From positions 1 through 36,338 of the forward strand of contig MAAT01000026.1 of NCBI GenBank assembly GCA_002162815.1: a stretch of 36,338 nt of DNA. Direction: 5' to 3'. The notes under the pieces were generated by a model, which was not told the DNA's origin, made no database searches, and worked only from the letters and a program-made list of their open reading frames with translations. The translations under genes were made by a program, and so were the position numbers. Of this stretch, positions 10,116 to 18,361 are shown one piece after another (position 1 is the first letter of the stretch; every line of letters starts with the position of its first letter). This DNA comes from Gammaproteobacteria bacterium 53_120_T64. GTDB lineage: Bacteria > Pseudomonadota > Gammaproteobacteria > Pseudomonadales > Porticoccaceae.

Positions 10116-10880
10116 CTATAAGGTAAAGCGCTGTTGCAGGTAATCTTTCGCGGCCTGGTCAATACCCAGCTCTTCGCGCATAAAGTTGTCCAAGGTGCCC
10201 GACTTCTCTCGCATGACCTGCCAGGCCGTGGCCAGGTATTTAGTGCGTGCATCGAGAATGGGCACTACGATGCTTTCATCGACGGAGAGGCCCTCTGAGT
10301 TGAAAAACTGCTCAAACTTGCCGATGGCCAGGGCTTTATCGGCATAGGCTTCGGACGACAGCAGATAGTCTTGCTCAATTTGCTCCTCCACCACACCGAG
10401 GGCACTGAGCAGTAGTGCCGAGGCGATGCCCGCCCGGTCTTTACCAAAGGAGCACATCACCAAAATCCCGCCCTCACTCTCCATCATGTGATCAAACATT
10501 TTTTTGTAGCCCGGCACCTCCTCCTCGGTTAGTTCGCGGTAGCGATCGCCCATGATTTTTTCCGCGCCCTCCGGGTTCAAACCCTCCTTCATCAGCATAT
10601 CCCAGAGGTTTTCCACACTGGCCACCAACATGCCCAGCTCAACGACCTCGACCTTATCACCAACCTGCAGGTCATTTTTCACCCGCTCCATGGGGCTGCG
10701 GAAATCGTAGATAGTACTAATACCCAAGGATTCAAATTTCTGTAAATCTTGGTCGCCGGTAAAGTGTAAAAAACCGGAGCGGTAGAGGTAATTTTCCTTT
10801 GTTTTGCGAGTATTTTTTGTATCGTAACCGCCCATATGGCGGAGGTTCATGGTTTTTCCAATGGGCACAAAACGTGTCAT
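10116..10880 (-). CDS. Tyrosine-phosphatase-like Cys-based phosphatase (Y_phosphatase3 family)
   Basis: This 254-residue protein shows the P-loop CSFGKDRAG, with nucleophile C143 and R149 (CX5R). It also has the N-terminal signatures of the atypical bacterial tyrosine/lipid phosphatase group: NLRHMGGYDT (12-21), LYRSGFLH (32-39) and IYDFRSPMER (57-66), where the family usually has a D-x-R-s..E pattern. The usual His before the catalytic Cys is Met (M142). Family members remove phosphate from phosphotyrosine, phosphoinositides or other small phosphates. Beside two small-molecule kinase genes, a metabolite phosphate is a reasonable but unproven substrate. It is transcribed away from the 11207 gene. 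No signal peptide is seen. Confidence 0.85.
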   Translation of the reverse strand: MTRFVPIGKTMNLRHMGGYDTKNTRKTKENYLYRSGFLHFTGDQDLQKFESLGISTIYDFRSPMERVKNDLQVGDKVEVVELGMLVASVENLWDMLMKEGLNPEGAEKIMGDRYRELTEEEVPGYKKMFDHMMESEGGILVMCSFGKDRAGIASALLLSALGVVEEQIEQDYLLSSEAYADKALAIGKFEQFFNSEGLSVDESIVVPILDARTKYLATAWQVMREKSGTLDNFMREELGIDQAAKDYLQQRFTL

Positions 10881-11206
10881 AAAGCCTGCTTTCCCTTATT
10901 TATTGGTGTCATAAAAATGAATAAATCCCGTCATCACTCTCTCATTTCCCCAATCACAGGGCAACAAATATAGTCCTTGATGACAAGTATGTTTATTGCC
11001 AACAAGGCTAAGCAAAGCGAAAGAAAAGCCCTTATCCGCCGGGTAAAAACGATAAAAACCCGCTTGCCCCTTGACCCCGCCACGACCATTCGGTTTATGA
11101 TAAGAGCATGGCTAATATTTATATCAGCGATAACCAGGGATAATAGAACGAGCAGTACAGAATTGGAATTAGCGAACGAACACTTACCAACTAAAGGGAA
11201 AAATCC
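10881..11206. promoter_or_regulatory. Divergent intergenic region with candidate sigma70-like promoter
   Basis: No gene is supported here. It separates the divergent phosphatase and DUF7064 paralog genes and should hold both promoters. On the plus strand TTGACC (11071-11076) and TATGAT (11096-11101) are 19 bases apart, a suboptimal sigma70-like pair pointing at the 11207 gene. Confidence 0.35.
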
Positions 11207-12163
11207 GTGATAAAAGATGATGACATGTACTTTCACCCCCCCACTTCCGACCACTACAGCTGGGCGGAAACTAATTATTTCGGATTTTACGTCCCTGAAG
11301 AAAACATCCTGGTCGGCGTTTACGTGCAAACTCGAGGCAACCTCGGCTCGGTACTCTCGAGCATACACATCACCGATGGCATCTCTAACACCCCCCACGA
11401 GGTGCTCTACGACGACTGCCATGTGTTTCTACCCATGCCCAAAGGTAACCTCGATGACTATGAGCTGGAAAACGGCCTCGCCATCAAGTGCACCAAACCG
11501 GTTATGGATTACCTGATTCGCTACGACGGCGGCGAAGGCGTGAGTCTCGATGTTAAATATGAAGGCCTGATGGCGCCCTACGATATTCACGATCCCGATA
11601 TGGATCCGCTGGCTGGCGTCAATCACACCGACGACGTGATCAGCGAAAATGCCTATGCCGGTCACTGGGACCAAAGTGGCCGCGTCACCGGCACACTCAC
11701 CATTAACGGTAAAACCCACAAGGTTGATTGTGTCGCCAGTATGGATCACAGCTGGGGCCTGCGCGATGAGAAGCAACTGAAAAACTTTTGCTGGATGAAC
11801 GCCAACTTTGAAAACGATATGAGCATCCACTGCTTGTATTTGGTGGATCCCGAGAACATCGATGCCTACCCCGCCATCGTGCACGGCTATGTGCGTGAGG
11901 GCGATCAGGTTTACGGTCTCAAGCGCGGTACTGGCAAAATTCGCCGCAACGGCTACCTGCATCAATTCTTTGAATTAGAAGTGGAGGACGTACGCGGCAA
12001 GGTTCACCAGTTTACCGGCACACCGATGACCTCCAATCCCTGGATGGCTTGGCCGCTGATGTACCTGGTGCAATCACTCTGTCGCTGGGACATGCAGGGC
12101 GTTATCGGCTGGGGTGAAGTTCAGGACCTGTGTAAAGAAACGGTCAACGACAAACTCAAATAA
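11207..12163 (+). CDS. CrtC/AttH-like (DUF7064-type) protein, paralog 2
   Basis: This 318-residue protein belongs to the same CrtC/AttH-like, double-lipocalin type as the gene at 9011. The key motif SMDHSWGLRD lies at 178-187. Other shared features are an N-terminal W.E..YF.FYVPE block (19-31), GHWDQSGRVTGTLTINGKTH before the motif and a tryptophan-rich C-terminus. Translation starts at GTG 11207, preceded by AAGGGA seven bases upstream; an in-frame ATG at 11225 is the alternative. No signal peptide is seen. It is the first gene of a probable plus-strand set with the 188-aa protein and two kinases, although a strong hairpin follows it. Function unknown; hydration or isomerisation of a hydrophobic substrate is a guess from fold. 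Confidence 0.65.
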   Translation: MIKDDDMYFHPPTSDHYSWAETNYFGFYVPEENILVGVYVQTRGNLGSVLSSIHITDGISNTPHEVLYDDCHVFLPMPKGNLDDYELENGLAIKCTKPVMDYLIRYDGGEGVSLDVKYEGLMAPYDIHDPDMDPLAGVNHTDDVISENAYAGHWDQSGRVTGTLTINGKTHKVDCVASMDHSWGLRDEKQLKNFCWMNANFENDMSIHCLYLVDPENIDAYPAIVHGYVREGDQVYGLKRGTGKIRRNGYLHQFFELEVEDVRGKVHQFTGTPMTSNPWMAWPLMYLVQSLCRWDMQGVIGWGEVQDLCKETVNDKLK

Positions 12164-12173
12164 GCCTGCAGTT

Positions 12174-12208
12174 TTACCCCTGCCTGTATTGAATACAGGC
12201 AGGGGTAA
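12174..12208 (+). terminator. 17-bp perfect hairpin after the 11207 gene
   Basis: TTACCCCTGCCTGTATT (12174-12190) and its exact reverse complement (12192-12208) surround one central base. It lies 10 bases after the stop codon. The trailing sequence is only moderately T-rich (ATTTACTG), so it may be a partial terminator or an mRNA-stabilising stem. Confidence 0.7.
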
Positions 12209-12266
12209 TTTACTGTCACTACGAAGCCTCAGAGCAGCCTAAATAATCAACGGAAAATCCAGAGTC

Positions 12267-12833
12267 ATGAGCCCTGAAATAGAACAGTTTTTATCCGGCA
12301 TGAAAAAAACCATTGAAGAGGTCGTCATCCCCAACTTGACCGACCGCTTTGCCCAGGAACAGGCCGGTATTGTCGCCGCCTCACTTGGCTTTCTGGGTCT
12401 GATCCAAGATAAAGCCTTTCACTATGAGCTACTCGAAAACCAGGAATACAAGCGCGTATTAACAGACGTTAACGACTTACTCAACCATACCTCTTCAGCG
12501 CCCGAGTCAATTACAGACATCACGGCTAAAATCACCGAACATTTCACCAGAGATCAAGTGGGAGACCCTACCCACCTGCGCCCCTATAAGTTTATTCGCG
12601 CCAGCAACGAGGTGATGAAAGAATTACTCTGCGAATTTATTCAGCAGCAACCGCAGATGTCGACCGAACTGCGCAGCGCTTTTGAAGCTTTAATGAAGCC
12701 CTTCTTTAAAGCCATTGAAGTGCGTGAGCGCTCCTGGGTGAAGGCTCTAGGTTTTGACCCCGAGGCCGAGCAACAGGCTGATATTGCCGACCTGCTCTAT
12801 AAAGATGGCTTTCTTAACATCGACAAGCCCTAG
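12267..12833 (+). CDS. Unrecognised 188-aa helical protein beside APH-type kinases
   Basis: I do not recognise the family with confidence. The protein is 188 residues, appears largely alpha-helical, acidic and soluble, with no signal peptide, no membrane segment and no metal-binding or nucleotide-binding motif. Features that might be conserved are the start IEQFLSGMKKTIEEVVIPNL, a central HLRPYKFIRASNEVMKELL and the C-terminal RERSWVKALGFDPEAE. Its position, just before two tandem kinases and after a CrtC-like gene, suggests a role in the same process, possibly as a partner or accessory subunit. That is inference from order only. The ATG at 12267 is preceded by a weak CAGAG. Confidence 0.6.
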   Translation: MSPEIEQFLSGMKKTIEEVVIPNLTDRFAQEQAGIVAASLGFLGLIQDKAFHYELLENQEYKRVLTDVNDLLNHTSSAPESITDITAKITEHFTRDQVGDPTHLRPYKFIRASNEVMKELLCEFIQQQPQMSTELRSAFEALMKPFFKAIEVRERSWVKALGFDPEAEQQADIADLLYKDGFLNIDKP

Positions 12834-12868
12834 TTTTTTTGCAAACCGACAAATCCGTATCAATCGAC

Positions 12869-12880
12869 ATCATTAATGAT
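12869..12880. promoter_or_regulatory. 12-bp perfect palindrome upstream of kinase 1
   Basis: ATCATTAATGAT is a perfect palindrome 33 bases upstream of the kinase ATG (12913), in the short gap after the 188-aa gene. It could be an operator, but AT-rich 12-mers of this kind also arise by chance. Confidence 0.3.
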
Positions 12881-12912
12881 CGTTGTTAAGCCATAAATCC
12901 CGAGCCAAACCC

Positions 12913-14124
12913 ATGCGCGAATACTATACACCGACCTTAAAAAACCGAGCCCAACCCAGCGATGCCTGGATAGCAAGTATCCGCCAGCAATTCCCGACCG
13001 AGACCACGCTCGATGAAGTGCTGACCAAAAAACTGCGCAACCGCAGTAAAACGGCAGAACACAAAACCGACTTTAGTGATTTGGAAACCCGCCTTTTTGA
13101 CTATTTGAAAAAGGCCACGGGCCAAGACGATATTGTCATGGAAAATCTGCACCGACTCTCCGGTGGTGCCTCCAAAGAACAGTTCACCTTTAATCTCACC
13201 TGGAATCAGGCATCCGGTACGCGCAGCAGTGAAAAACTCATTTTGCGCATGGACCCCAGTGAGTCCATCGTTGAGACACACCGTCTGCGCGAATCACAAA
13301 TGCTCGACGCCATGTGGGGCGAAGTACCGGTGCCGTTTGTGCATTGGGTCGACCCTCTCGGCGAGCACCTGGGACACCCCTTCTTGATTGCCGGTTTTCT
13401 GGAAGGCACTGTCCAGCCCGAGGGTGGCGATAAGGCCAGTGGCCTGGGCATGTTCTTCGAGCCCGATTTACGCAGCGATTTAAAAGAACAGTTTGTGCAG
13501 TACCTGGCAAAAATACACACCATCGACTGGCGCAATAAGCCCCTCTCATCCTACGACTCCCCACGGGACAATCATCTGGAGGCCAACGAGTGGTCTCTCG
13601 GTTGGTGGGAGCGAGTTTGGCATGAGGATGCGGTTGAAGCTCACCCCATTATCGAAAATGCCGCCGCTTGGTTGCGAGAAAACATGCAGCCCGTTGAAAA
13701 ACCCGTCATCGTACACGGCGATTATCGCTCCGGGAATTTCATGTACAGCGACGACCACCAAATCAATGCGGTGCTCGACTGGGAGCTGTCTCATATTGGT
13801 GACTTCCACGAAGATCTCTCCTACACCACCTGCCAAATACTCGGCACACCGATGGACGACGGCTCCGTGCTCACCAGTGGCTTATTATCGAAAGGGGAAT
13901 TTCTCGATAAATACCAGCAATACAGCGGCAATATCGTCGACCCCAAACGGCTGTTTTATTTCGACGTGTTTTCCTATTATAAGGTCGCCGTTATTTCCGT
14001 TGCCACTAGCTCGCGGGCAGCCTATGGGCGCAAAACCCATCTCGATGCGATGATGAATTTACTCAGTGGTTTTGGTTACACCGGGATCTCCGCACTACAG
14101 CGTTTACTCGACAAGGGCTGCTAA
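12913..14124 (+). CDS. APH/ACAD10-like phosphotransferase (kinase), copy 1
   Basis: This 403-residue protein has the aminoglycoside-phosphotransferase/choline-kinase fold. It shows the glycine-rich loop LSGGASKEQF (82-91), the catalytic loop VHGDYRSGNF (267-276; H268, D270, N275) and the metal-binding VLDWELSHIGD (287-297; D289, E291). Such stand-alone kinases phosphorylate hydroxyls of small molecules. The sub-group resembles kinases linked to acyl-CoA or steroid-like catabolism rather than drug resistance. The ATG at 12913 is chosen because its next residues YTPTL..R.QPS align with the start of the paralog at 14185; an upstream TTG (12883) would add ten unaligned residues. Substrate unknown. 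Confidence 0.88.
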   Translation: MREYYTPTLKNRAQPSDAWIASIRQQFPTETTLDEVLTKKLRNRSKTAEHKTDFSDLETRLFDYLKKATGQDDIVMENLHRLSGGASKEQFTFNLTWNQASGTRSSEKLILRMDPSESIVETHRLRESQMLDAMWGEVPVPFVHWVDPLGEHLGHPFLIAGFLEGTVQPEGGDKASGLGMFFEPDLRSDLKEQFVQYLAKIHTIDWRNKPLSSYDSPRDNHLEANEWSLGWWERVWHEDAVEAHPIIENAAAWLRENMQPVEKPVIVHGDYRSGNFMYSDDHQINAVLDWELSHIGDFHEDLSYTTCQILGTPMDDGSVLTSGLLSKGEFLDKYQQYSGNIVDPKRLFYFDVFSYYKVAVISVATSSRAAYGRKTHLDAMMNLLSGFGYTGISALQRLLDKGC

Positions 14125-14184
14125 AAGTAGAGCCCAACGAGCGAAGACCAATCAGCGAATAAGAATAGAGAGAGCGCCAAGATC

Positions 14185-15405
14185 ATGAGCAACTATACCC
14201 CTACTCTGGCGGAGCGGACTCAACCCTCCGAACAATGGATAGAGCAGATGCGCGCCAACTATCCGGTTGAGAGCGCCATCGATGAAGTCTTCACTCGCAA
14301 GCTACACAATCGACTCAAGCCCGTTGAACACACCATGGACTTCAGCACCTTGCAGGCACCCCTGCTACATTTTTTACAGGGTGAAACCGGGCAAGACAAT
14401 ATTCTGGTTGAAAACCTACAGCGCCTTTCTGGTGGTGCCTCGAAAGAGCAATTCACCTTCGACCTCACCTGGCAGCCGCAATCCGGTCAACGAGAAACCA
14501 CCCATTTAATGATTCGCATGGACCCCACCGAGTCCATTGTGGAAACCCACCGCCTTAGGGAGTGTCAGGTGCTGCGCGCCATGTGGGGTGAGGTGCCGGT
14601 GCCGGAAGTACTGTGGATCGACCCCCTCGGAGAAAAACTCGGCCACCCGGCCTTAATTGCCAGCTTTTTAGAGGGCACCGTACAGCCCGAGCAACCCGCC
14701 AATAGTGAAAAAATGAGCGGCGTCGGCATGTACTTCAAACCCGAACTGCGCGCGGCCCTGAGCCAGCAATTTGTCGATATTCTGGCAAAAATTCACGCCA
14801 TCGACTGGCGCAAGAAAGACCTGTCGACCTTTGACATTCCCCAAGCCAATTCTACCCAGGCCAACGAATGGGCCATCGGCCTATGGGAACGCGCCTGGAA
14901 CGAAGACACCTTATCGGCCCACCCCATTATGGAGCGGGCGGCACTGTGGCTAAAAGAAAATATGCCGGTGGTTGGCGAGCCGGTGATTGTGCACGGTGAT
15001 TACCGCACCGGCAATTTCATGTACACCGATGAGCTGGAAATTAATGCCATCTTTGACTGGGAACTGGCCTATTACGGCGACTACCACGACGATCTGTCCT
15101 GGGCGACACTGGGGCTGTTTGGCGGCAATGATGAGGACGGTCAGCCCCTCGCCAGTAGCCTAATGCCCCAGGCCGATTTCCTCGCCCGCTACGAACGCGC
15201 CAGCGGCAATAAGGTCAATATGGAAACACTGGCTTACTACCATATTTTTTCGTACTACAAAATTGCCGTTATCGCCGCGGCAACCAGCGTCCGTGTCGCC
15301 TATAGCCGCCGCACTCACCTCGACGCGATGATGAATTTTGCCAGCGGCCTCGGTTCGGTGGCCATATCGGAACTCAATCGCCTCCTGGATAAAGCCACGT
15401 CCTAA
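14185..15405 (+). CDS. APH/ACAD10-like phosphotransferase (kinase), copy 2
   Basis: This 406-residue protein is a tandem paralog of the preceding gene, alike along its whole length (well over half of residues shared by eye). Motifs are LSGGASKEQF (81-90), VHGDYRTGNF (269-278; H270, D272, N277) and IFDWELAYYGD (289-299; D291, E293). Both copies keep all catalytic residues, so both should be active. Differences cluster around the acceptor side: copy 2 has DDLSWATLGLFGGNDEDG where copy 1 has EDLSYTTCQILGTPMDDG, which suggests different substrates. It starts 60 bases after copy 1, probably on the same transcript. Confidence 0.88.
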   Translation: MSNYTPTLAERTQPSEQWIEQMRANYPVESAIDEVFTRKLHNRLKPVEHTMDFSTLQAPLLHFLQGETGQDNILVENLQRLSGGASKEQFTFDLTWQPQSGQRETTHLMIRMDPTESIVETHRLRECQVLRAMWGEVPVPEVLWIDPLGEKLGHPALIASFLEGTVQPEQPANSEKMSGVGMYFKPELRAALSQQFVDILAKIHAIDWRKKDLSTFDIPQANSTQANEWAIGLWERAWNEDTLSAHPIMERAALWLKENMPVVGEPVIVHGDYRTGNFMYTDELEINAIFDWELAYYGDYHDDLSWATLGLFGGNDEDGQPLASSLMPQADFLARYERASGNKVNMETLAYYHIFSYYKIAVIAAATSVRVAYSRRTHLDAMMNFASGLGSVAISELNRLLDKATS

Positions 15406-15406
15406 G

Positions 15407-15435
15407 CCCTAACCCCTAACCACAGGGCTAGGGTT
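15407..15435. terminator. Imperfect hairpin between convergent kinase 2 and ggt
   Basis: CCCTAACCCC on one side and GGGCTAGGG on the other form an imperfect stem in the 22-bp gap between the convergent genes, overlapping the ggt stop. It could serve both directions as a weak terminator; no strong T-run is present. Confidence 0.35.
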
Positions 15436-17212
15436 GGGCCACGGCGCCACCACCGGGCCAGCGGGTATCGTTGGCACCGTAGGTGTGGCTACCATCACTG
15501 CTGATGGTTTGGGTACGGCCGATCACTCTTGTTGAAGGCACTATTTTATGGCCCTTGGCACTGAGTAATCCTTGAGTATCACTGTTCAGGCCCGGCTCGA
15601 CAAAGACCTTGTCGGGCTGCCATTGGTGATGAATTCGCGGTGCCGCTGCCGCCTCGGCAATATTCATCTCAAAATCGACAATATTCAACACCGTCTGCAA
15701 CACCGTATTAATAATCGTACTGCCCCCCGGGCTACCGGTAGTAAATACAGGTCGGCCCTGCTGAAACACGATGGTCGGCGTCATCGACGATAGCGGCCGC
15801 TTGCCCGGCTCGATGGCATTGGCGACACCGCCAATCAAACCATAAGCATTGGGCGCGCCGGGCTTGGCGGAAAAGTCATCCATTTCATTATTCAGTAAAA
15901 ACCCCGCCCCACTAATAGAGATACCGCTACCGTAGGAGAAGTTCAGGGTGTAGGTATTACTGACCACATTGCCCGTATCATCCCACACCGAGAAGTGCGT
16001 GGTTTGCGGACTTTCATAAGGCGCCTTTAAGCCCGGTGCAATTTCACTGGAGAGGCTGGCTTTATTGAGGTTAATACCCTCTCGTAATACTTGTGCGTAG
16101 TCCTTATCGATGAGCCGGGCCACCGGTACTGGGTGAAAATCAGGGTCACCGAGGTATTCACTTCTATCGGCATAAGCCCGGCGCATGGTTTCAATTAAAC
16201 GGTGTAAATAATCGGCACTGTTGTGACCGAGCTTATTGAGCTCCCAGCCCTCGAGAATATTTAGCATTTGCACTAAATGCACACCGCCGGACGAGGGCGG
16301 CGGCATCGCGGAAACGGTATAACCGCGGTAGGTGCCGGTAACAGGTTTGCGTTCGATCACCTGGTAATTGGCAAGGTCTTCAAGACTGATCAGCCCACCG
16401 TGTTGATTCATCTCGGCCACAATTTTATCGGCCACGCTACCTTTATAAAAACCGTCCCGGCCCTGCTTGGCGATTTTGCCCAGCGTGACAGCCAGATCGT
16501 GCTGCTGCCAATGATCACCCGGGCGCAACATACTGCCGTCTTTGCGAAAAAAATAACCTTCAGAAGCCGGCCATTTTCGTAGTCGTTGTTCAGCATGAGC
16601 CAGGGAATAAGCCAGAGGCTGGGTCACCGTGATGCCGTTTTCAGCCAGTGCGATGGCGGGTTTTAATACCGTTGCCAGTGGTAAATTACCGTAGCTTTCA
16701 AGGGCGTGAACCAGGCCCGCAACACTGCCCGGCACACCAGCGGCGGCATGACTAAAGCGCGCTTTCGCTTCATTAACCTCACCCAATTCATCGAGGAATA
16801 GGTTTTTATCAGCAGAGCGTGGGGCAATTTCTCGGTAATCAATGGCAATAGTGCGTTGTTGCTCGGCAAGATACACCAGCATAAAACCACCTCCGCCAAT
16901 ATTACCGGCTTGGGGTAGTGTTACCGCTAGAGCAAAACCGGTGGCAACTGCGGCATCAATAGCATTGCCGCCTTGCGACAGAATACTAGCGCCGATTTGA
17001 CTGGCCAGCAGGGACTGGGAAACCACCATTCCCCTGTCGCTAACCACCGGGTGAAAGCGCGAGCCGTAGTCAATAATGGCAGGGGCCTGAGCAGAGGCCG
17101 AATAGCTAATAGACAAGCACGCGAGAAACAGAAAAGAGCGGTACAACAATGTCAACACAGAAGTCACCCAGCTGGTGTAATTTATTGTCGACATTATCCG
17201 TGAAATTGCCAT
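15428..17212 (-). CDS. ggt: Gamma-glutamyltransferase (periplasmic, autoprocessed)
   Basis: This 594-residue Ntn-hydrolase cleaves gamma-glutamyl compounds such as glutathione or transfers the glutamyl group. It is made as a proenzyme that cuts itself before the nucleophilic threonine, here T404 of TTHFSVWD. Other family blocks are GGNAIDAAVATGFAL (81-95), GNIGGGGFMLVY, the lid/oxyanion region NNEMDDFSAKPG, and the substrate-binding PLSSMTPTIV and TGSPGGSTII. An N-terminal hydrophobic stretch (about 20-42, ending SASAQA) looks like a signal peptide. An alternative start is the ATG at 17194. It runs toward the kinases and divergently from the GNAT gene. Confidence 0.96.
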   Translation of the reverse strand: MAISRIMSTINYTSWVTSVLTLLYRSFLFLACLSISYSASAQAPAIIDYGSRFHPVVSDRGMVVSQSLLASQIGASILSQGGNAIDAAVATGFALAVTLPQAGNIGGGGFMLVYLAEQQRTIAIDYREIAPRSADKNLFLDELGEVNEAKARFSHAAAGVPGSVAGLVHALESYGNLPLATVLKPAIALAENGITVTQPLAYSLAHAEQRLRKWPASEGYFFRKDGSMLRPGDHWQQHDLAVTLGKIAKQGRDGFYKGSVADKIVAEMNQHGGLISLEDLANYQVIERKPVTGTYRGYTVSAMPPPSSGGVHLVQMLNILEGWELNKLGHNSADYLHRLIETMRRAYADRSEYLGDPDFHPVPVARLIDKDYAQVLREGINLNKASLSSEIAPGLKAPYESPQTTHFSVWDDTGNVVSNTYTLNFSYGSGISISGAGFLLNNEMDDFSAKPGAPNAYGLIGGVANAIEPGKRPLSSMTPTIVFQQGRPVFTTGSPGGSTIINTVLQTVLNIVDFEMNIAEAAAAPRIHHQWQPDKVFVEPGLNSDTQGLLSAKGHKIVPSTRVIGRTQTISSDGSHTYGANDTRWPGGGAVAQP

Positions 17213-17377
17213 TCAGCAACAGCACAGGGCAAGACACGTAACGCCCTTCGCAGTGGTTCATTACGAGGGCATCGCACAGCGATGAAAACATGCTATAAAA
17301 AGAAGGGGGCCAACGCTGGACAGCGTAAAAAGTGCGCTAGCGTTGACCCTATCAATAACTAGCAACGGAGCACAATC

Positions 17378-18361
17378 GTGAGCGACAGTGGTACCAGCGA
17401 CATCGATTTTTTCGCCATTGATGTCGAACAGTGTTCATGGGCCAGCGCTAAGCAAGCCCTGACAGACATTCGCCGTCGCGTCTTTATCGACGAGCAGGGA
17501 GTACCAGAGGCGGAAGAATTCAGCCCGCAAGATCAGACAGCCAGCCACTGGCTCGCCTACGGTGCTGATGGTAGCCCGATGGGCTGCGCACGTTTACTGG
17601 CCGACAAGGTAGGCCGTATGGCCGTTCTAAAGACCCACCGCCAACAGGGCGTTGGCTCGGCACTGCTGCGCCACGTTATTGGCTTCGCTGCTAAAACGGG
17701 TTTGGAAAAGATCCAATTAGATGCGCAGGTTCACGCTCTGCCCTTTTACGAAGCCATGAATTTTACCCGTGATGGCTCCGTGTTTGACGATGTCGGCATT
17801 CCCCATCAGCACATGACACTCTCTCTTCGACAATTTTCAAACCCTCGTGTAGCGCCAAGCCCGGTGGATATTAGCGACGAAGAACGTTGCCACATTACCT
17901 TGGATGATGTTGGCGGTTTTCGTGTGCAAGCCGATCTCCTCGTGCGCAGGGCGAAATTCAAAATTCGTATTTTCAGCCCCTGTCTCGACCCAAAAATTTA
18001 CGACAACGCAGCACTGCACTACCACTTATTCAACTTCGCCAGCCTACACCCCTATGCTCAAATCCATATCTTGGTCAAGCAGTCTCAGCTCTTGGTCCAA
18101 AAAAGTCACCGCCTATTAAACCTCTACCACCGCCTGCCCAGTCGAATACAAATCCGTACGCTGAAACCACAGTGTCTTACCTCCCACAACGAATTCTTGC
18201 TCACCGACACGGCGGGTATTCTCTATAAACAAGCCCTAAACCGCTACACCGGTTATGCGGTTTATTGGTCTCCCTTGGTGGCGACGGAGCTTGCCGATGA
18301 ATTCGATGAACTATGGCATGCCTGCGAGCCTGATCCGGAGCTGCGTAATCTAGTACTGTGA
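17378..18361 (+). CDS. GNAT acetyltransferase fused to C-terminal DUF7931-like domain
   Basis: This is a 327-residue two-part protein. Residues about 10-150 form a GNAT N-acetyltransferase of the ElaA/YjcF type, with IRRRVFIDEQGVPEAEE and the acetyl-CoA loop RQQGVGSALLRHV. The remaining part (about 165-325) resembles DUF7931, a domain found after GNAT in some gammaproteobacteria and reminiscent of phospholipase-D-like folds, with a late HNEFLLTD motif but no full HKD pair. Substrate unknown. The start is GTG 17378 with ACGGAG upstream. The gene is divergent from ggt. Confidence 0.85.
   Translation: MSDSGTSDIDFFAIDVEQCSWASAKQALTDIRRRVFIDEQGVPEAEEFSPQDQTASHWLAYGADGSPMGCARLLADKVGRMAVLKTHRQQGVGSALLRHVIGFAAKTGLEKIQLDAQVHALPFYEAMNFTRDGSVFDDVGIPHQHMTLSLRQFSNPRVAPSPVDISDEERCHITLDDVGGFRVQADLLVRRAKFKIRIFSPCLDPKIYDNAALHYHLFNFASLHPYAQIHILVKQSQLLVQKSHRLLNLYHRLPSRIQIRTLKPQCLTSHNEFLLTDTAGILYKQALNRYTGYAVYWSPLVATELADEFDELWHACEPDPELRNLVL

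Noticed and set aside
10934..11422. Minus-strand 162-aa frame overlapping the divergent promoter region
   Set aside because: It overlaps the start of the well-supported 11207 gene and has no ribosome site or family resemblance.
12913..15405. Aminoglycoside resistance genes
   Set aside because: The fold is APH-like, but the long N-terminal region, paired arrangement and lack of resistance-gene similarity point to metabolic kinases.
17311..17345. CAACGCT..AGCGTTG inverted repeat between ggt and the GNAT gene
   Set aside because: Only 7 bp with a 21-base spacer; not strong enough to call an operator.
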